The position numbers were made by a program, and so were the translations under genes. A DNA stretch of 64,000 nucleotides from Massilia antarctica (GTDB lineage Bacteria; Pseudomonadota; Gammaproteobacteria; Burkholderiales; Burkholderiaceae_D), in NCBI RefSeq assembly GCF_015689335.1, contig NZ_CP065053.1, forward strand, positions 4,278,001 through 4,342,000, in the 5' to 3' direction. The notes below the pieces were generated by a model. That model did not search any database and had not been told where the DNA came from. It worked only from the letters and a program-made list of their open reading frames with translations. This document shows positions 1 through 8,699 of this stretch, piece after piece (positions within the stretch are counted from its first letter, which is position 1; every line of letters begins with the position of its first letter).

Positions 1-1916
1 TCGTACAGCTTGAAGCCGCCGACGATCTGTTCCAGGTTGGCCGCCTGCTGCTGCAGGGACTGGGCCGCAGCCGCCGCCTGTTCGACCAGGGCGGCGTTCT
101 GCTGGGTGGTGTCGTCCAGCTCGGTGATGGCCTGGTTGACCTGGCCGATGCCCAGGTTCTGTTCGGCGCTGGCGCCCATGATCGCGCCGATGATGCCGGC
201 CACCTTGTCGGTACTCACGACAATCCGCTGCATCGTGGTGCCCGCTTCGGCCACCAGGGCGGCGCCCTTGTCGACGCTGGTCACCGATTCGTTGATCAGC
301 GCATTGATTTCCTTGGCCGCCGCCGCCGAGCGGTGCGCCAGGTTGCGTACCTCGGACGCGACCACGGCAAAACCGCGCCCCTGCTCGCCGGCGCGCGCCG
401 CCTCCACGGCCGCGTTCAGCGCCAGGATGTTGGTCTGGAAGGCGATGCCGTCGATGACGCTGATGATGTCGACGATCTTGCGCGACGATTGCTCGATCGA
501 GCCCATGGTCGCCACCACGCTGGAGACGATATTGCCGCCCTGCGCGGCCACGGTGGACGCTTCCAGCGCCAGCCGGTTGGCCTGGCTGGCATTGTCCTCG
601 TTGTTCTTGACAGTGCTGGTCAGCTCTTCCATCGATGCCGCCGTCTCTTCCAGCGAACTGGCCTGCGCCTCGGTGCGCGCCGACAGGTCCTGGTTGCCGG
701 CCGCGATCTCGCGCGAGGCCAGGGCGATCGACTGGGTGCTCATGCCGATTTGCTGGAGCATGCTTTGAAGGCGCTCGATGAAGGCATTGAAGCTGCCGGA
801 GACGGCGTCGAACTCCATGCCGCCACCGGCCGGCAGGCGCCGGGTGAGGTCGGCGTCGCCGGCCGACAGCACCTCGATATTGCCCTTCAAAACGTCAAGG
901 CGGCGCATGATCATGCGGATGCCCAGGATGATCAGCACCAGCATGACGACGGCGATCGGAATCTGCACCACGCCCAGGGTGCGCAGGATGCGCGAGCTTT
1001 GCTGGCTCAGCAGTTGGTTCGGCAGGCCCGTGGCCAGCAGCCAGGGGCTGCCGGGAATGGTGGCCAGGAACAGGGTATGGTCCGTGCCGTCGCTGCTGTA
1101 GGACGATTCCAGCGTAGCCTTGTCGCCCAGTTGCGGCAGCACCTTGAGCAGCTGCGCCGCCAGCGGCGAGGTGGCGGCCAGCTCGCTGATGTTCTTCAGT
1201 ACGATTTCGCTCTTGATATAGCTGCTGTTGCTCACGACCTTGCCGTCGTGTTCGAGGATCAGGATCTGGCCGTGCACGGCCGCCTCCATGTCGGCCACCA
1301 GGCGGTTGAAAAAGCCCAGGGTGACGTCGACCGTCGAGACGCCGAACAGTTCATCGTTCTTGTAGATCGCCATGGCGCAATTGGTGCGCGGCTGCGCGCT
1401 GGCGTCATCCTTGTAAGCCTTGGCCCAGGCGCACTGGCCCTTGGGCGCCTTGGCGCCGCCCTGCCACCACGGCTGCTCGAAATACTTGAGCGACTCGGGC
1501 GTATTCCAGTGGGTGTTGACCTGCAGCTTGCCGGCTGCGTCGCGCGCATAGAAGGTGCTGAACTTTTCCTTTTCCGGATCGCGTTTTTTGGGCACGGGCC
1601 AGATGCCGCCGCCGAACACGTTCAGGTCGCCGTACTGGTCCACCAGGCCGGGCAGCAGGGTATCGATGGCGGCGCTGTCCATCAGGGCCACGGTCTGGGT
1701 GATGGCGCGCTGCTGCGCCTCCACCTGCTTGAGCTGCTGAGTGATCTTGATGGCGATGTTGTTGACATCATTGCCGATCAATTGGCCTTCGGCGCGTTTC
1801 AGCTCGGGCGTGATGAAGAGCGTGATGGCGCCCAGGGTAATGACCAGCAGGGCGATAAAGATGGCGGAAAACAGCAGGATGAAGCGCGACTGGCTGGAGC
1901 GGAAATAGTCTTTCAA
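1..1916 (-). CDS. Methyl-accepting chemotaxis protein (3' end beyond window)
   Basis: Inner-membrane chemoreceptor that signals to CheA/CheW. The product starts with a transmembrane segment (about residues 8-33). A periplasmic sensor region of dCache-like size follows, to about residue 305, then a second membrane segment (about 310-335), a HAMP-like linker, and a long cytoplasmic helical domain. The family's conserved hairpin tip is visible ([20 protein letters not shown], then [15 protein letters not shown]). The last visible residues ([10 protein letters not shown]) resemble the usual C-terminal end, so only a short tail is missing. I chose a TTG start because AAGAGG lies just upstream and the membrane helix follows at once. 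An in-frame ATG at 2006 would add 30 residues that do not look like membrane protein. The ligand cannot be told from sequence; the nearby xylose genes make a sugar-related signal possible but unproven. Confidence 0.9.
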   Translation of the reverse strand, partial: MKDYFRSSQSRFILLFSAIFIALLVITLGAITLFITPELKRAEGQLIGNDVNNIAIKITQQLKQVEAQQRAITQTVALMDSAAIDTLLPGLVDQYGDLNVFGGGIWPVPKKRDPEKEKFSTFYARDAAGKLQVNTHWNTPESLKYFEQPWWQGGAKAPKGQCAWAKAYKDDASAQPRTNCAMAIYKNDELFGVSTVDVTLGFFNRLVADMEAAVHGQILILEHDGKVVSNSSYIKSEIVLKNISELAATSPLAAQLLKVLPQLGDKATLESSYSSDGTDHTLFLATIPGSPWLLATGLPNQLLSQQSSRILRTLGVVQIPIAVVMLVLIILGIRMIMRRLDVLKGNIEVLSAGDADLTRRLPAGGGMEFDAVSGSFNAFIERLQSMLQQIGMSTQSIALASREIAAGNQDLSARTEAQASSLEETAASMEELTSTVKNNEDNASQANRLALEASTVAAQGGNIVSSVVATMGSIEQSSRKIVDIISVIDGIAFQTNILALNAAVEAARAGEQGRGFAVVASEVRNLAHRSAAAAKEINALINESVTSVDKGAALVAEAGTTMQRIVVSTDKVAGIIGAIMGASAEQNLGIGQVNQAITELDDTTQQNAALVEQAAAAAQSLQQQAANLEQIVGGFKLY

Positions 1917-2105
1917 GGGAGCCTCTTGAGTGTATTGACTGCTGTGTGGCGCGCTGCCGACGCGCGAGCGTAGCCGGACCGCGCCGCGTTGCGCCGGCAA
2001 GGGCATATTGGAAGATTATGCTTGTGGGCAACCACTGTCAAACCGCGCACGTCATTCCGCTCAATATGCAACACCAACGGTAGCCGGAGGGGGAGGCGGG
2101 GGGGC

Positions 2106-2456
2106 ATGGCAGCGCCGCATGGTCCCTCCCGGTGCGCCGCCTTGCCCACGCAATTCGCGCCCGGTGAGTTCGAAACCAGCGATCCGGCGCTGCATCAGCG
2201 GATTCTGGCGCTCCATGCCAGGGTCAGCGATGGCCATGGCTTCCTGGTGCCCCGGCACGGCCGCCTGGTGTACGAAGTCGCCCTGTCCAGTTTCGCGGAC
2301 CGCTCGCCCGATGGAAAAGTGGTCGCGGTCGTCCAGGGCATGTCCACCGACAACGGCAAGACCTGGACGGCGCTCGCGGTCAGCACCGATGCGCAGATAT
2401 ATGAACTGGGCAAATCGATCAAGGCGCAGAGTTTCGTGGCCCGTCCACGCAGGTAG
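2106..2456 (+). CDS. Hypothetical protein, about 116 aa, possibly a remnant
   Basis: I do not recognise this protein. The reading frame runs further upstream, but the first part is arginine-rich and looks non-coding. The ATG at 2106 follows a strong purine-rich stretch (GGAGGGGGAGGCGGG) that could act as a ribosome binding site. Residues from about 17 onward look like a folded globular protein (motifs such as RLVYEVALSSFADRSPDGK and VVQGMSTDNGKTWTALAVS). There is no signal peptide or membrane segment. It lies divergent from the chemoreceptor gene and about 150 bp ahead of the xylose operon. It could be a small uncharacterised gene or the tail of a larger decayed one. Confidence 0.4.
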   Translation: MAAPHGPSRCAALPTQFAPGEFETSDPALHQRILALHARVSDGHGFLVPRHGRLVYEVALSSFADRSPDGKVVAVVQGMSTDNGKTWTALAVSTDAQIYELGKSIKAQSFVARPRR

Positions 2457-2506
2457 GGAGGCTGGCGCCAGCGCCGCTGCGGATAATCATGATCACCCTT
2501 GGTGGA

Positions 2507-2520
2507 TTTCATAATTGAAA
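2507..2520. promoter_or_regulatory. Candidate operator upstream of xylX
   Basis: TTTCATAATTGAAA is an inverted repeat (TTTCA-N4-TGAAA) about 90 bp ahead of the xylX start. It is the only clear short palindrome in this AT-richer patch and could be a repressor or activator site for the xylose operon. The regulator is not in the window. The arms are only 5 bp, so chance is a real possibility. Confidence 0.3.
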
Positions 2521-2608
2521 ACACCCAACACAAAGTGCACCATCTATCCCGTGATGCCGGACCCGGGCATGGCCCCGGCCGGCATCAATTTCAACCGGGA
2601 AAAGACAC

Positions 2609-3787
2609 ATGACAGATTCAGTAACATCGATATTGCCGGTCGACGCGGAGCGGGCCTTGCTGGTCGGCCGCGCCTGGCGCGCCGGCGCCGGCCCTTCGGT
2701 GGTGGCGCTGCGCCAGGGCCAGGTCATCGACATCAGCGCGCACGCCGCTACCATGGCCGAGCTGCTCGAACGGGCCGATTCGCTTGACATCGCCCGCAAC
2801 GCCCCCGGCGATTCCCTCGGCACGCTCGCCGACTTGCTGGCCAACGCCAAGGCCAAGCCCGGGACCGACACAACCCGCCTGCTGGCGCCCAACGACTTGC
2901 AGGCGATCAAGGCCTGCGGCGTCACCTTCGCCGTCAGCCTGCTCGAACGAGTGATCGAGGAGCAGGCCAAGGGCGACCCGGCGCGCGCCGGCGAGCTGCG
3001 CGCCGCCATGCAGGAATGCATCGGCGACGATCTCTCGGCCATCAAGCCCGGCTCGCCCGCGGCGGACAAGCTCAAGCAAGACCTGATCGCGCGCGGCCTG
3101 TGGTCGCCCTACATGGAAGTGGGCATTGGCCCCGACGCCGAAGTGTTTTCCAAGTCGCAGCCGATGTCGGCCGTGGGCTTCGGCGCCGATGTCGGCCTGC
3201 ATCCCGATTCGAAATGGAATAATCCCGAGCCCGAAATCGTACTCGCGGTCAACAGCCGCGGCGAAGTGCGCGGCGCCAGCCTGGGCAACGACGTCAACCT
3301 GCGCGATATCGAAGGCCGCAGCGCCTTGCTGCTTGGTAAAGCCAAGGACAACAACGCTTCCTGTGCGATCGGCCCCTTCATCCGCCTGTTCGACGAGCAC
3401 TTTACGCTCGACACTATCCGCAACGCCGAGGTCAGCATGCTGATCGAAGGCAGCGATGACGGTTTTCAGCTGGCGGGCGCGAGCCGCATGCGCGAAATCA
3501 GCCGCGACCCGCTCGACCTCGTTGGCCAGGTGTGCGGCAAGCACCATCAATATCCGGATGGCTTCATGCTGTTTCTGGGAACTATGTTCTCGCCCATCAA
3601 GGACCGCGATGCTGCCGGCGCCGGCTTTACCCATCACCTGGGCGACCGGGTCAGCATTTCCTCGCCCTCGCTCGGCACGCTCGTCAATGAAGTCCAGCGC
3701 AGCGACGAGGTGGCGCCGTGGACTTTCGGCGTGCGCGCCCTGTTCGACAACCTGGCCCGCCGCGGCCTGCTGAGAATGACCCAATGA
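2609..3787 (+). CDS. xylX: 2-keto-3-deoxy-D-xylonate dehydratase-like, FAH family
   Basis: Soluble enzyme of 392 aa in the fumarylacetoacetate hydrolase superfamily. In the Weimberg pathway this family member dehydrates 2-keto-3-deoxy-xylonate to alpha-ketoglutarate semialdehyde. The C-terminal half (about residues 150-380) carries the FAH-type core, with VGIGPDAEVFSK, GADVGLHPDSKWNNPEPEIV and GNDVNLRDIEGRS. The length matches XylX-type proteins (about 385-390 aa). It is first in a tight run with xylB, xylC and xylD, which is the main reason for assigning this step rather than another FAH reaction. The start has a modest GGGAAAAG site. L-arabinose-type pathways use similar enzymes, so substrate choice rests on the neighbouring XylFGH transporter. 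Confidence 0.82.
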   Translation: MTDSVTSILPVDAERALLVGRAWRAGAGPSVVALRQGQVIDISAHAATMAELLERADSLDIARNAPGDSLGTLADLLANAKAKPGTDTTRLLAPNDLQAIKACGVTFAVSLLERVIEEQAKGDPARAGELRAAMQECIGDDLSAIKPGSPAADKLKQDLIARGLWSPYMEVGIGPDAEVFSKSQPMSAVGFGADVGLHPDSKWNNPEPEIVLAVNSRGEVRGASLGNDVNLRDIEGRSALLLGKAKDNNASCAIGPFIRLFDEHFTLDTIRNAEVSMLIEGSDDGFQLAGASRMREISRDPLDLVGQVCGKHHQYPDGFMLFLGTMFSPIKDRDAAGAGFTHHLGDRVSISSPSLGTLVNEVQRSDEVAPWTFGVRALFDNLARRGLLRMTQ

Positions 3788-4569
3788 GCGAACAGAGCAA
3801 GCTGACTTACGCGATCTACCCGGATCTCGCCGGTAAAACCGTGCTGGTGACCGGCGGCGGCAGCGGCATCGGCGCGGAAATGGTGACCGCCTTCGCACGC
3901 CAGGGCGCCCGCGTGTTTTTCGTCGACATCGCCGAGCAGATGTCGCAGGAACTGGCCCGTTCCTTGGCCGGTGCCGTCCACCCGCCGGTATTCCTGGCGT
4001 GCGACCTGACCAAGCTGGACGCACTGACCGCCGTGTTTGCCCGGATCGGGCAGGGCGGTGGGGCGGTCGATATCCTGATCAACAACGCCGCCAACGACGA
4101 CCGCCATGGCATCGCCGACGTCACCCCGGCCTACTGGGACCAGCGCATGGCGGTCAACCTGCGCCACCAATTTTTTTGCGCCCAGGCCGCCGCCGATGGC
4201 ATGCGGATCAAGGGCGCCGGTGTGATTCTGAACATGGGATCGATTTCGTGGCACCTAGCCTTGCCGAACCTGAGCCTGTACATGACGGCCAAGGCCGCCA
4301 TCGAAGGCTTGACGCGGGGGCTGGCGCGCGACTTGGGTGTTGATGGCATTCGCGTCAACTGCATCATTCCGGGGGCGGTGCGCACGCCGCGCCAGGAGCA
4401 GCTGTGGCACACGCCGGATGAAGAGGTCAAGATTTTGGCCGGGCAGTGCCTGCGCGAGCGGGTGGAAGTGCAGGACGTGGCGGCGCTGGCGCTGTTTCTA
4501 TCGTCGGACAACGCGGCGCGCTGCACCGGACGCGATTATTTCGTCGACGCTGGCTGGTACGGAGCATGA
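3784..4569 (+). CDS. xylB: NAD(P)-dependent sugar dehydrogenase (D-xylose 1-dehydrogenase type), SDR family
   Basis: Classical short-chain dehydrogenase of 261 aa, expected to oxidise D-xylose to D-xylonolactone in the cytoplasm. The Rossmann cofactor motif TGGGSGIG lies at about residues 24-31. NNAAND follows at about 99-104, and the catalytic serine region (GSISWH) and YMTAK follow. The PG motif after the active site is present (CIIPGAVRTPR). The ATG overlaps the xylX stop codon (ATGA), pointing to translational coupling. The symbol follows Caulobacter usage, where xylB is the dehydrogenase and not xylulokinase. The substrate is inferred from the operon; L-arabinose or D-galactose dehydrogenase activity cannot be excluded. 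Confidence 0.82.
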   Translation: MSEQSKLTYAIYPDLAGKTVLVTGGGSGIGAEMVTAFARQGARVFFVDIAEQMSQELARSLAGAVHPPVFLACDLTKLDALTAVFARIGQGGGAVDILINNAANDDRHGIADVTPAYWDQRMAVNLRHQFFCAQAAADGMRIKGAGVILNMGSISWHLALPNLSLYMTAKAAIEGLTRGLARDLGVDGIRVNCIIPGAVRTPRQEQLWHTPDEEVKILAGQCLRERVEVQDVAALALFLSSDNAARCTGRDYFVDAGWYGA

Positions 4570-5609
4570 GTATGGAGCAGCCTGTTTGTCTGTGGCCGGT
4601 AGGCGCCGAGCTGGGCGAAGGGCCGATCTGGCATGGCGCCAGTAATTCCGTGTATTTTGTCGATATTCGCGGGCGCCGGGTACATCGCTGCGCGCCGGAT
4701 GGCTCGCAGCGGCAGTCGTGGAATGCGCCGGGGCGGCCTGGGTTCATCGTGCCTGCGGCCATCACGTCCGTCGCCCCCGCGCAGGCGGCCGGTAACCTTC
4801 TATCCGTCGCCCCCGCGCAGGCAGGGGCCCAAGTTTTCAGAGCCGCCGGAGGCAACGGAGCCAACTTGGGCCCCCGCCTGCGCGGGGGCGACGATGAGGG
4901 CGGCGGTGACGGCGACGGCGGGGCCGGATTCATCGTCGGCCTCGACGACGGTCTGTACCACTTCAACGAACAAATCGGCGCTTTCTCCCCGCTGCGCCAC
5001 GTCGAAGCCGACCTTCCCGGCAACCGCTTCAACGACGGCTTCGCCGCCGCCGACGGTTCGCTCTGGTTCGGCTCGATGGACGCCGGCGAAACCGAGCCCA
5101 CCGGCTCCCTCTACAGCCTGCACCCAGGCGGCCGCCTCACCACCGTCGACAGCGGCTACATCATCACCAACGGCCCGGCGATGAGCCCGGACGGCAAGAC
5201 CCTGTACCACACGGACACGTTAGCTAAGAAAATCTACGCCTTCGATGTCCTGCCCGACGGCACGGCCACGCGCAAGCGCCTGTTCATCGCCACCGCCGCC
5301 CCCGGCCACCCGGACGGCATGGCGGTCGATACGGACGGCAGCATCTGGGTCGCCATGTTCCGCGGCGCGCGCGTCGACCGCTACAACCCGGCCGGCGAAC
5401 TGACCGGCACGATCGCCTTCCCGGTTTCCAACATCACAAAACTCGCCTTCGGCGGCCCCGACCTGCGCACCGCCTTCGTCACCACCGCCTGGAAAGGCTT
5501 GAGCGAGGACGAGCGCGCGCGCGAGCCGCTGACCGGCGCGCTGTTCACCTTCCGCACCGACAGGCCGGGCCTGGCCCAGCACACCATTTCGCTACAGGAT
5601 ATCGCTTGA
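4566..5609 (+). CDS. xylC: Xylonolactonase, SMP-30/gluconolactonase family, with in-frame REP insertion
   Basis: Six-bladed beta-propeller lactonase that opens xylonolactone to xylonate. Expected divalent-metal ligands are visible: Glu18 (LGEGP), Asn202 (ITNGP) and Asp250 (GHPDG), plus NRFNDG at 153-158. The product is 347 aa, about 48 longer than usual. The excess lies at about residues 64-119, where GRPGFIVPA and GAGFIVGLDDGL are separated by low-complexity sequence encoded by a REP-like palindrome (SVAPAQAGAQ, LGPRLRGGDD). Spacing from Glu18 to the later ligands is stretched by the same amount relative to regucalcin-type enzymes. Flanking propeller sequence is intact and in frame, so the enzyme may still work with an added surface loop. 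The ATG overlaps the xylB stop (ATGA). Confidence 0.85.
   Translation: MSMEQPVCLWPVGAELGEGPIWHGASNSVYFVDIRGRRVHRCAPDGSQRQSWNAPGRPGFIVPAAITSVAPAQAAGNLLSVAPAQAGAQVFRAAGGNGANLGPRLRGGDDEGGGDGDGGAGFIVGLDDGLYHFNEQIGAFSPLRHVEADLPGNRFNDGFAAADGSLWFGSMDAGETEPTGSLYSLHPGGRLTTVDSGYIITNGPAMSPDGKTLYHTDTLAKKIYAFDVLPDGTATRKRLFIATAAPGHPDGMAVDTDGSIWVAMFRGARVDRYNPAGELTGTIAFPVSNITKLAFGGPDLRTAFVTTAWKGLSEDERAREPLTGALFTFRTDRPGLAQHTISLQDIA
4769..4893. repeat. REP-like palindromic element inside xylC
   Basis: Two 31-bp arms at 4805-4835 and 4863-4893 are inverted copies with one mismatch, separated by 27 bp. They can form a very stable hairpin. The shared core reads CGTCGCCCCCGCGCAGGC. A partial third copy lies at 4769-4788. 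The same core recurs at 8541-8618 between genes. The element is read in frame as part of xylC, which is unusual because REP sequences normally sit between genes. Confidence 0.85.
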
Positions 5610-7390
5610 GCACCAATCCAACTCCGCCACGCCGCTACCGCTCGCAGGACTGGTTCGACAATCCCGACCACATCGACATGACCGCGCTCTACCTGGAGCG
5701 CTTCATGAACTACGGCATCACCGCCGACGAACTGCGCGCCGGCCGGCCCATCATCGGCATCGTCCAGAGCGGCAGCGACATCAGCCCGTGCAACCGCATC
5801 CACCTGGAACTGGCCAAGCGCGTGCGCGACGGCATCCGCGACGCTGGTGGCATCGCCATGGAATTCCCGCTGCACCCGATTTTTGAAAACTGCCGCCGCC
5901 CGACCGCTTCCATCGACCGCAACCTGGCGTACCTGGGCCTGGTCGAAATCCTGCACGGCTATCCGATCGACGCGGTGGTGCTCACCACCGGCTGCGACAA
6001 GACCACCCCGGCCCAGATCATGGCAGCGTCGACGGTCGACATTCCCGCCATCGTGCTCTCCGGCGGGCCGATGCTCGACGGCTGGTTCGAGGGCGAACTG
6101 GCCGGCTCCGGCACCGCCATCTGGCACGGCCGCCGCCGCCTGGCCGCCGGCGAGATCGACAACGAAAAATTCCTGCAAATCGCGGCCGCCTCGGCGCCAT
6201 CGGCCGGCCACTGCAACACCATGGGGACCGCCTCGACCATGAACGCGCTGGCCGAAGCACTGGGCATGTCGCTCACCGGCTGTTCGGCCATTCCGGCGCC
6301 GTACCGCGAACGCGGCCAGATGGCTTACGAAACCGGCCGCCGCATCGTCGAGCTGGCGCGCCAGGATGTGCGGCCCTCGCACATCCTCACGCGCGACGCC
6401 TTTCTCGACGCCATCGTGGTCAACGCCGCCATCGGCGGGTCCACCAATGCCCAGCCGCACATCATGGCCATGGCGCGCCACGCCGGGATCGAGATCGAAT
6501 CGAGCGCGTGGATGGAATTCGGCCACGACGTGCCGCTGCTGCTCAACATGCAGCCGGCCGGCAAATTCCTCGGCGAACGATTCCACCGCGCCGGCGGCGT
6601 GCCGGCCATCATGTGGGAACTGCAGCAGGCCGGCAAGCTGCGCGCCGAGCGCCTGACGGTCACCGGCACCACCATGGCCGTCAACCTGCGCGACCGCGCC
6701 AGCGTCGACCGCGAGGTGATTTATCCGTACGACGCACCGTTGAAAACCAAGGCTGGCTTTTTCGTCCTCAAAGGTAATCTGTTCGACTTTGCGATCATGA
6801 AGACGAGCGTGATTTCGGACGATTTCCGCGCGCGCTACCTGCGCCGGCCGGGCATTGAAAACGTGTTCGAATGCCGCGCCGTGGTATTCGACGGTTCGGG
6901 CGACTACCACGCCCGCATCAACGATCCGGCGCTCGACATCGACGAAGGCTGCATGCTGGTCATTCGCGGCGCCGGTCCCATCGGCTGGCCGGGTTCGGCC
7001 GAAGTGGTCAACATGCAGCCGCCGGACGCGCTGATCCGGCGCGGCATCCTCAACCTGCCGACCCTGGGCGACGGGCGCCAGTCGGGCACCTCGGACAGCC
7101 CGTCGATTCTGAACGCCTCGCCCGAAAGCGCGGCCGGCGGCGGGCTGGCCTGGGTGCGCAGCGGCGACATCATCCGCGTCGACCTGAACACGGGCCGCTG
7201 CGACATGCTGGTGGACGATGCGGTGCTGGCCGAACGCAAGAAAGAACCGGTTCCGCCCACGCCGCCGAGCCAGACTCCGTGGCAGGAGTTGTACCGGGCC
7301 ACCGTGGGCCAGCTGGAGCAGGGCGGCTGCATGGAAATGGCGTTGCCGTACCGGGGCGTCGGCCACGATTTACCACGACATAACCATTGA
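5606..7390 (+). CDS. xylD: D-xylonate dehydratase, IlvD/Edd family
   Basis: Cytoplasmic iron-sulfur dehydratase of 594 aa that converts D-xylonate to 2-keto-3-deoxy-xylonate. Three cysteines fit the cluster ligands of the sugar-acid branch of IlvD/Edd: Cys62 (DISPCNR), Cys130 (TTGCDKT) and Cys203 (GHCNTMG). Other family stretches are present (AAIGGSTNAQPH, LGDGRQSGTSDSPSILN). Length fits known xylonate dehydratases (about 590 aa). The start is TTG, overlapping the xylC stop as TTGA. The gene completes the operon apart from alpha-ketoglutarate semialdehyde dehydrogenase, which is not seen in this window. Confidence 0.9.
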   Translation: MSTNPTPPRRYRSQDWFDNPDHIDMTALYLERFMNYGITADELRAGRPIIGIVQSGSDISPCNRIHLELAKRVRDGIRDAGGIAMEFPLHPIFENCRRPTASIDRNLAYLGLVEILHGYPIDAVVLTTGCDKTTPAQIMAASTVDIPAIVLSGGPMLDGWFEGELAGSGTAIWHGRRRLAAGEIDNEKFLQIAAASAPSAGHCNTMGTASTMNALAEALGMSLTGCSAIPAPYRERGQMAYETGRRIVELARQDVRPSHILTRDAFLDAIVVNAAIGGSTNAQPHIMAMARHAGIEIESSAWMEFGHDVPLLLNMQPAGKFLGERFHRAGGVPAIMWELQQAGKLRAERLTVTGTTMAVNLRDRASVDREVIYPYDAPLKTKAGFFVLKGNLFDFAIMKTSVISDDFRARYLRRPGIENVFECRAVVFDGSGDYHARINDPALDIDEGCMLVIRGAGPIGWPGSAEVVNMQPPDALIRRGILNLPTLGDGRQSGTSDSPSILNASPESAAGGGLAWVRSGDIIRVDLNTGRCDMLVDDAVLAERKKEPVPPTPPSQTPWQELYRATVGQLEQGGCMEMALPYRGVGHDLPRHNH

Positions 7391-7407
7391 TGAAAAAAAT
7401 GTAAATA

Positions 7408-7444
7408 TGGCAATGAATGGCGGAACTCCGCTATTCTATTGCCA
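7408..7444. other. Stem-loop between xylD and xylF
   Basis: An outer stem TGGCAAT / ATTGCCA (7408-7414 with 7438-7444) encloses an inner stem GCGGA / TCCGC (7420-7424 with 7427-7431). There is no following T tract, so it is not a classical terminator. It could protect or mark processed mRNA ends between the enzyme genes and the highly expressed binding-protein gene. Confidence 0.5.
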
Positions 7445-7504
7445 AAAACACGGCGCCGTGCCGGGTAGCATCCAAGTCGTACAACAATAATGGAGACAAA
7501 AGAG

Positions 7505-8509
7505 ATGAAAAAAATTCTGAGCGTGGCGGTCGTATCGGCCATGATGATGTTGACCAGCGGCCATGCCAGCGCCGATGCCAAAAACCCGAAGATCGGCTTT
7601 TCGATCGACGACCTGCGCCTTGAGCGCTGGGCGCGCGACCGCGATTACTTCGTGGCGGCGGCCGACAAGCTGGGCGCCAAGGTGTTCGTGCAGTCGGCCG
7701 ACGCCAGCGAGCAAAAGCAGATCGCGCAGATCGAGAATCTGATCTCGCGCGGGGTCGATGCGCTGGTCATCGTGCCGTATAACGCGACCGTGCTCAATAA
7801 CGCGATCAAGGAAGCCAAGAAGGCCAATATCAAGGTCATTTCCTACGACCGGCTGGTGCTCAATGCCGACGTGGATGCCTACATTTCCTTCGATAACAAG
7901 GCGGTGGGCGAGATGCAGGCGGCCGGCGTGGTGAAGGTTCGTCCGAAAGGCAATTACTATCTGCTGGGCGGCGCGCCGACCGACAACAACGCCAAGGTGC
8001 TGCGCGAAGGCCAGATGGCCGTGCTGCAGCCGCTGGTGGACAAGGGCGATATCAAAATCGTCGGCAAGCAGTGGGTCAAGGACTGGAGTCCGTCGGAAGC
8101 GCTGTCCATTATCGAAAATGCGCTGACGGCGAATAACAACAAGATCGACGGCATTGTGGCGTCGAACGACGCCACGGCGGGCGGCGCGATCCAGGCGCTG
8201 GCCTCGCAAAAACTCGATGGCAAGGTGCCGGTGTCGGGGCAGGATTCCGATATTGCCGCCGTGCGCCGCGTGCTTGCGGGGTCGCAGGCGATGACCGTGT
8301 ACAAGCCGCTCAAGCTGCTGGCGGGCGAGGCGGCCAAGCTGGCGGTGCAACTGGTGCGCAATGAGAAGCCGGCTTTTAACGGCGAATATGACAACGGTTT
8401 CAAGAAGGTGAAAACGATCCTGCTCAAGCCGACGGCGCTGACGAAGGAAAATATCAATCTGCTGGTGACGGACGGCTTTTATACGCAGGCGCAGATCGCG
8501 GGTAAGTAA
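7505..8509 (+). CDS. xylF: D-xylose ABC transporter periplasmic binding protein
   Basis: Periplasmic xylose-binding protein of 334 aa. A Sec signal peptide ends near ASA (residue about 24). The mature protein begins with the characteristic XylF stretch IGFSIDDLRLERWARDRD, followed by KVFVQSADASEQKQIAQIEN and ISYDRL. The start is taken at the second ATG because GGAGA lies at proper distance and the signal peptide begins there; the ATG at 7490 overlaps that site. It is followed by a REP palindrome and then xylG, an arrangement that commonly lets binding proteins accumulate above the membrane components. Confidence 0.93.
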   Translation: MKKILSVAVVSAMMMLTSGHASADAKNPKIGFSIDDLRLERWARDRDYFVAAADKLGAKVFVQSADASEQKQIAQIENLISRGVDALVIVPYNATVLNNAIKEAKKANIKVISYDRLVLNADVDAYISFDNKAVGEMQAAGVVKVRPKGNYYLLGGAPTDNNAKVLREGQMAVLQPLVDKGDIKIVGKQWVKDWSPSEALSIIENALTANNNKIDGIVASNDATAGGAIQALASQKLDGKVPVSGQDSDIAAVRRVLAGSQAMTVYKPLKLLAGEAAKLAVQLVRNEKPAFNGEYDNGFKKVKTILLKPTALTKENINLLVTDGFYTQAQIAGK

Positions 8510-8540
8510 ACGCGCGGCCCTTGGCCGCTAGCCGCATAGC

Positions 8541-8618
8541 CGTCGTCCCCGCGCAGGCGGGGACCGATAACCCCTGTGATCAACGGTGGTATGGGTTCCC
8601 GCCTGCGCGGGAACGACG
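8541..8618. repeat. Intergenic REP-like palindrome between xylF and xylG
   Basis: Arms at about 8541-8569 and 8590-8618 are imperfect inverted copies around CCCGCGCAGGCGGG, with a 20-bp loop. The core matches the element inside xylC. Known REP elements in such positions stabilise upstream mRNA or slow transcription, which would favour xylF over xylGH. That role is inferred here. Confidence 0.8.
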
Positions 8619-8641
8619 GAGCGTAAATTAGCGGTCGTCAT

Positions 8642-8669
8642 AACCGTTAGCGTCAAAAACAACCGTTAG
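8642..8669. promoter_or_regulatory. Direct repeat ahead of xylG
   Basis: AACCGTTAG occurs twice (8642-8650 and 8661-8669), 19 bp apart, each followed closely by GT. The pair lies 30-60 bp upstream of the xylG start, so it may be an operator for an internal promoter. No regulator gene is nearby. Confidence 0.35.
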
Positions 8670-8699
8670 TGTGCAACGTTTTCAAACACGAGAACCAGA

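Noticed and set aside
333..1973. A 546-codon plus-strand frame opposite the chemoreceptor gene
   Set aside because: The minus strand encodes an unmistakable chemoreceptor. This frame is Arg/Gly/Gln-rich noise.
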